Of a stretch of 64,000 nucleotides of DNA, positions 60,001 through 64,000 are shown in pieces. Origin of the DNA: Silene latifolia (taxonomy: Eukaryota; Streptophyta; Magnoliopsida; Caryophyllales; Caryophyllaceae); the NCBI RefSeq assembly GCF_048544455.1, contig NC_133532.1, forward strand, positions 19,966,948-20,030,947, written 5' to 3'. Every line of letters begins with the position of its first letter. Position 1 is the stretch's first letter. The notes beneath the pieces were generated by a model, which saw nothing but the letters and a program-made list of their open reading frames with translations, made no database searches and was not told the origin of the DNA. Position numbers and translations under genes: made by a program.

Positions 60001-60760
60001 TTTAAGGACTTGTTGACTATGCACCTTAGTATCTACATCAGGAGCCGATCACCAGGGTGCCACTGATCCTGAACCTGATTGAGGTCCAAGCCAACCTCAA
60101 CTTGAATCAGGTCAAGCACAGGTCCCTAGGACGTTCACAAGGTTAAGTTATCAGCTTGCCAGGTGCCCAACCTGGCAAGCTGATAGAGTCCTCAATTAAG
60201 CAGCAAGTCCTTAAAATCCAGGGTTAAAACAAGCCAAGTTAAGTTCATATTAGCAGCAAGATAATAAAACAAAGAGTAGGAGAAATGTCACTATTAGGAA
60301 AAGCAGATTTCCTTATTTGATCAAGCAATGTCCTAGTTGAGAGCTCGAGGCAGTTGGAACATTTACAAGGATCACGTGTCATTTTTTTCTAGACAACAAT
60401 AGCAATTAGGAGCCTTGAAACCTCTGAGAACAACAAGCCAAAAGGCCTGCACTAGAACAAGCCAAGGAGACTATCACCTGCCGCGTTATCTCTATTGTTT
60501 TACCTCTTACTTTTTGCTTTTACCTTAGTTGGCCTCATTGTAAAATATTATCTTATATTGTGTGTTTCCTAGATGGACTTGTAGCCCTTGGATCAAATTG
60601 TACTAAACTGTAATCAAGGCTGTCCTATATAAGGACCATTGCCTTCGTCTGTAAAAGACAATTTTTTTTTTATTAATGAAAACCTGAGTTTACTCTCATT
60701 CCCAAACCTCTTCAACTTGTCCTTAGTCTGTAGTTGAGAGTCAGGCCTGATAACATCCCG
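60000..60760 (+). repeat. Putative LTR fragment with TATA box
   Basis: The segment ends with promoter-like sequence: CTATATAAGGACC at about 60625, then T-rich sequence and a TTAATGAAAACC stretch, as in LTR U3-R-U5 regions. It contains a perfect hairpin at 60150-60184. Boundaries and target duplication were not found, so the class is unknown. Confidence 0.35.
60150..60184. other. Perfect 15-bp hairpin
   Basis: The arms ATCAGCTTGCCAGGT and ACCTGGCAAGCTGAT are exact complements with a 5-base loop (GCCCA). Further imperfect inverted repeats (CCTGATTGAGGT and CAACTTGAATCAGG) lie just upstream. Confidence 0.9.
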
Positions 60761-60958
60761 TGTCTAACTGTGGATGTTTATCAAAGTGTGTGGCATAACT
60801 TGAGTTAATTATGTGCTTGAGCTGTGAATTAGTTCATTTGTGTGTGTTGAATTTCAGCTAGGAATTTCTGTGATATTCTGTGGGATTTCTTGTTTAAATT
60901 TATCCAAAGTATTTTCTTAATTTCTTGTGTCTTATGTCGAAATTTAGGTTGTAATTAT

Positions 60959-62921
60959 TGTAATACCACAATTTTTCTGATCTTAGTCTACTCGGCTGAA
61001 TAGCGGGAACTCGGCCGAGTAGGTTGTTGTTTGGGTCAAAATTTACATAAATGACCTAATGGGGTGAGCCCACTTGATAGTCAATTAACGAAATGGGCCA
61101 TGAAGGAGGGAACAATAGAAGGGGAGTCTATAGGTGAAGGAAGGTCAGATGGGCCAGGAAGCGTGCAAGGGAAGGTAAGGCCCATCGTGAGGAAGCATCC
61201 GTGCTCGAGGGGAAACTAGGGAGAAGTAAGGGAGACCATGGAGAATGGAGGGAGACAGCGTGATTAAGGAAAGAGTTATTATAGAAGTTATATTCCTTTC
61301 CATAAACATGGTAGGATACACCTAGGGTTCTTACCCTATAAATAGTCAAGGAAGCCATCAAAGAAGGACATTCAAGATCTCACATACAACACATTGTGCT
61401 AGCTAGATTTACATTCCGTCTCAATTGTATTTGTCTTCTCATTCAAGGCTAGTGCAATATTTGGCAGGGTACCGTCCCTCCCGCGGTTGTTCCCACATTG
61501 GGTTTTCCGCGTCACCAAATCTTACGTGTCAATTTCTATTTCGTACTTTATTTCTTTATTTAAATATCAAATACAAGCGATCAATCAAGCAACCAACCAG
61601 TAAGACCACATTGACCTAAAACAACTAACTTGGTAAAAATCACCTAAACAGTTGTCGTGTGTCTTACGGTCGGTTCTTGTCTGGAGCACTCGGACCGGCT
61701 AGTGAGATACTCGAAGTACCGGTCGGACGGAATTAATTTTCGCGGTTTGATTAAGGTGATTAGAGGTTATAAATATTTCGTTTAACAGTTACTAATAATT
61801 TTTATCAAAACCTAAACTACGTATACCATCTCTCTAATCACTCTAATCATTCCTAAGCCGAGTGCGATCGATCGTGAGTCTAGCTTCCGTCTTTTTGTCC
61901 CGATTTTGTTGGTAAGTTTCTAGTGTCTTGTTGATTATTAGTATGTTGTCTTTTAGGATTTTGCCCTAATTTTTAATTTGGGGGAAAAAGGGGTTATTTG
62001 GTATGATTGTGAAATAGGCATGGTTGTGATTATTGCTAGGTGAAGGATTCGTAGAGGAACAGTTCTAGCTTCCGCCGATTGCTTGTGATTTCGGATTTGT
62101 AATAAAGTAGGGTTTCCCTGCTCAGTTGACTGTTTAATTAAGTATAAGATAGTGATTGTTTTACTGGCATGATTGCTATTATTGTTGAGATTGTTACCTT
62201 GGATTTGGCATGTTTATATTGGTATTGTGAGTTTGGTTGTTTGATTGTCCGTGGTTCTCGAGGTGCGCCCTCAGCTGAGTGAAGTCATCATCGGGAATGG
62301 CTTCACACCCTTGATTCGCCCCTTGTGGTTCCCATCATAAGGGGAATGTGCACATTAATGGATATGGGTTATTCGCTCGTTGCGATATGAGCGAGGCTTA
62401 GGTGGGAAAGGCTGCGGTCCCCCACTGGCGGTGTGGGTCTCTTGTTGCGTGGCAGGGCAACACACTTTGGTGTGTAGTCGGTTACTGATTAATGATTGAG
62501 TTTGGAGGAATGTGTGTTGAGTGGCTTGGATGTTGTTTTGTTATCTTGATTATCTTGATTATGCAGTGAACTGACCCCGTTTATGTTTTATAAAAATGTG
62601 GTTATCCATTCGGGGATGTAGAGCGAGATATTGACGGTGATGATTTCATGATAGGTTTGTGGGATCGAGGAAGGAGTGTCATCACCTAGAGTCTTAGCTT
62701 CCATTGTCCTGAGTCTTTTGATACTTTTTGAGCTGTAGTCGGATTATATTTCTTTACACTTTGGTTTTTGGTTTGAGACATGTAATAAGATTAACTTTAT
62801 AATTTATTAATTGTTCTTTGATGGTCCCTATTGATATACTTACCTCGGACAACCGAGATGATAGCATCCCCATATGCTAGGGTGGTCTTGGTAAGGCACC
62901 TTGGTGTGTGGGGGTATTACA
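60959..62921 (+). repeat. E6 5' LTR, relative of E1/E2
   Basis: A 1963-bp LTR running TGTAATACCAC to GGGTATTACA, followed by AAG and a primer site. A TATA box, CTATAAATAG, is at about 61338-61347. Blocks at 62245-62440 are homologous to the E1 LTR (5000-5200). The palindromic motif near its start is CTCGGCCGAG rather than CTCGATCGAG. It is longer than the E1 and E2 LTRs, so it is a distinct subfamily. Confidence 0.82.
60987..61023. repeat. Palindrome array I (CTCGGCCGAG), E6 LTR
   Basis: Two units, ACTCGGCTGAAT and ACTCGGCCGAGT, at the same place in the LTR as arrays C, D and G of E1/E2. Confidence 0.75.
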
Positions 62922-62924
62922 AAG

Positions 62925-62937
62925 TGGTATCAGAGCG
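62925..62937 (+). other. E6 primer-binding site (tRNA-iMet)
   Basis: TGGTATCAGAGCG lies three bases after the LTR, as in E2. Confidence 0.9.
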
Positions 62938-64000
62938 ACGATGTTGGAACCTAAAACAAATGAACCAAGTGAATATAGGGTGTCTAAATAAAATGAACCC
63001 GGGTAGGAATTGTTTGGAGTTACCGCAAAGGTTTGGGAGACGTCCTAAAACCGCAAATGGCCCTAACAATTTCGAGCCGGTCATTACGGGGATGTATTGG
63101 GATTCGTTATGTGTAATGCATTGTTGTTGTGTGATAGAGTGGATGTGATTGTTGGCTTGAAAAGTTTATATGATATGGAAAGGATGAAGGATATGATGTG
63201 ATATGGCATAAAGGTGAACATGACTTATATCATTCATGTATATTGTATGTTGTGTTTGATTTACATGTTGGTATGATAAGAGCTCATCTAGTATACTGGC
63301 TTTAGAGGTATTGCGTTGTTATTGTCTGCATTGTTGTTATTGTTTAAGTTGTTTGTGTACGAAAAATTGATTTATAAGAAGTCTGATTTTGGGAAGGCTG
63401 TCTTTATATGGTCGTAAGTTGAGTTCTAGGAATGATATTGATGTGATTCCAACTGGAGGTGATAGTGTGTCCTCTTAAAGTTCTAACGATAGGTGACACG
63501 CCTAAAATAACCAAGAAACGAGTGAGATACGACTGTTTTACGAAAATTGGACGTTGCTGAGAACTGTGTAGGAACTCGGCCGAGTAGCTTGCAAATTCGG
63601 CCGAGTAACCCGTATTCGACCGAGTAAACTTTCTGTGATAATTTGGGCCAGCTTCTGGAGTTGAGGAACTCGGCCGAGTTATATAGTTACTCGACCGTGT
63701 ATGTCATGTTCTCAACCGAGTACCTCTTTGGGCGGTCGTTTTGAGTCGGCGACTATGTTCTTGAATTTGTTTCGAGTCGCAGGTTAAGTGCACACGTGTG
63801 TCTTGGGTTTTAACGCATTCTTTTACATATGTGACGGTCCTGATACATAAGTTACTAGATAATATGATGTGGAGAATACCAGCTTATGAAGGATGTGTGT
63901 TTGGTAAGGAGGACATGGGTACACGTGGATTATGATGGATAGTGGAAAGAATAAACAAAGTTGACGAGTTATTGAGATAAGGATCACATTCTGTGAGCTA
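62938..64000 (+). other. E6 leader, runs off the window
   Basis: No gene is seen. Palindrome array J is at 63573-63723. The region corresponds to the leader of E1 and E2; the coding part, if any, lies to the right of the window. Confidence 0.6.
63573..63723. repeat. Palindrome array J (CTCGGCCGAG), E6 leader
   Basis: Five or six copies of ACTCGGCCGAGT or variants (ATTCGGCCGAGT, ACTCGACCGTGT) lie 20-30 bp apart, matching arrays A and F in position. Confidence 0.85.

Overview
This is plant nuclear DNA. The genes are split by GT-AG introns, there is a nuclear tRNA gene, and the window carries Stowaway, hAT, SINE, Helitron-like and Athila-type repeats plus a plant RIN4-type gene. A eudicot is likely. 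The species cannot be fixed from the sequence alone; a Caryophyllales-like genome is only a guess from the style of the repeats.

Positions 1-32552 are a deep nest of LTR retrotransposons, labelled here E1 to E5. The oldest visible host is E4 (24784-32552, minus strand), an Athila-like Ty3/Gypsy element with decayed gag-pol. A second Athila-like element, E3 (minus), lies against the 3' end of E4 pol. E3 provides an LTR split at 7667-7973 and 23909-24783, a leader, and an ATHILA ORF1-like gene at 5613-6564. E1 (1-5612, plus, 5' part outside the window) interrupts that gene. E2 (7974-23903, minus, 5-bp target duplication AAGGT) interrupts the E3 LTR. E1 and E2 belong to one non-autonomous family: no gag or pol, one orphan ORF related to ATHILA ORF1, a tRNA-iMet primer site, and arrays of the palindrome ACTCGATCGAGT. 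E2 is itself interrupted by E5 (11883-17417, plus, a small Ty3/Gypsy element with mutated pol, duplication CAATG) and by a Tat-like solo LTR (20740-23172). E4 also contains an LTR-like insertion in gag-pol (28140-28668) and an 885-bp hAT-type element (31437-32321).

Positions 33000-60000 are gene-bearing. In order: a five-exon gene for PIG-T/Gpi16, a GPI transamidase subunit (35037-41707, plus); a six-exon gene for a small SAM-domain protein (45284-50482, plus); a tRNA-Lys(UUU) gene (51613-51685, plus); a four-exon RIN4-like immune-regulator gene with three NOI motifs instead of two (52699-55056, plus); and an intronless CDC45 replication-factor gene (56201-58054, minus) that converges on RIN4. 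The introns hold two Stowaway MITEs, a SINE with a 19-bp target duplication, and an inverted-repeat MITE.

From about 60000 to the end the sequence is repeat-derived again: an LTR-like stretch with a perfect 15-bp hairpin, then the 5' LTR (60959-62921), primer site and leader of E6. E6 is a more distant member of the E1/E2 family in which the palindrome has changed to CTCGGCCGAG.

The host genes are functionally unrelated (GPI anchoring, an unknown SAM-domain role, immunity, replication) and form no operon-like unit. The most unusual material is the E1/E2/E6 family.
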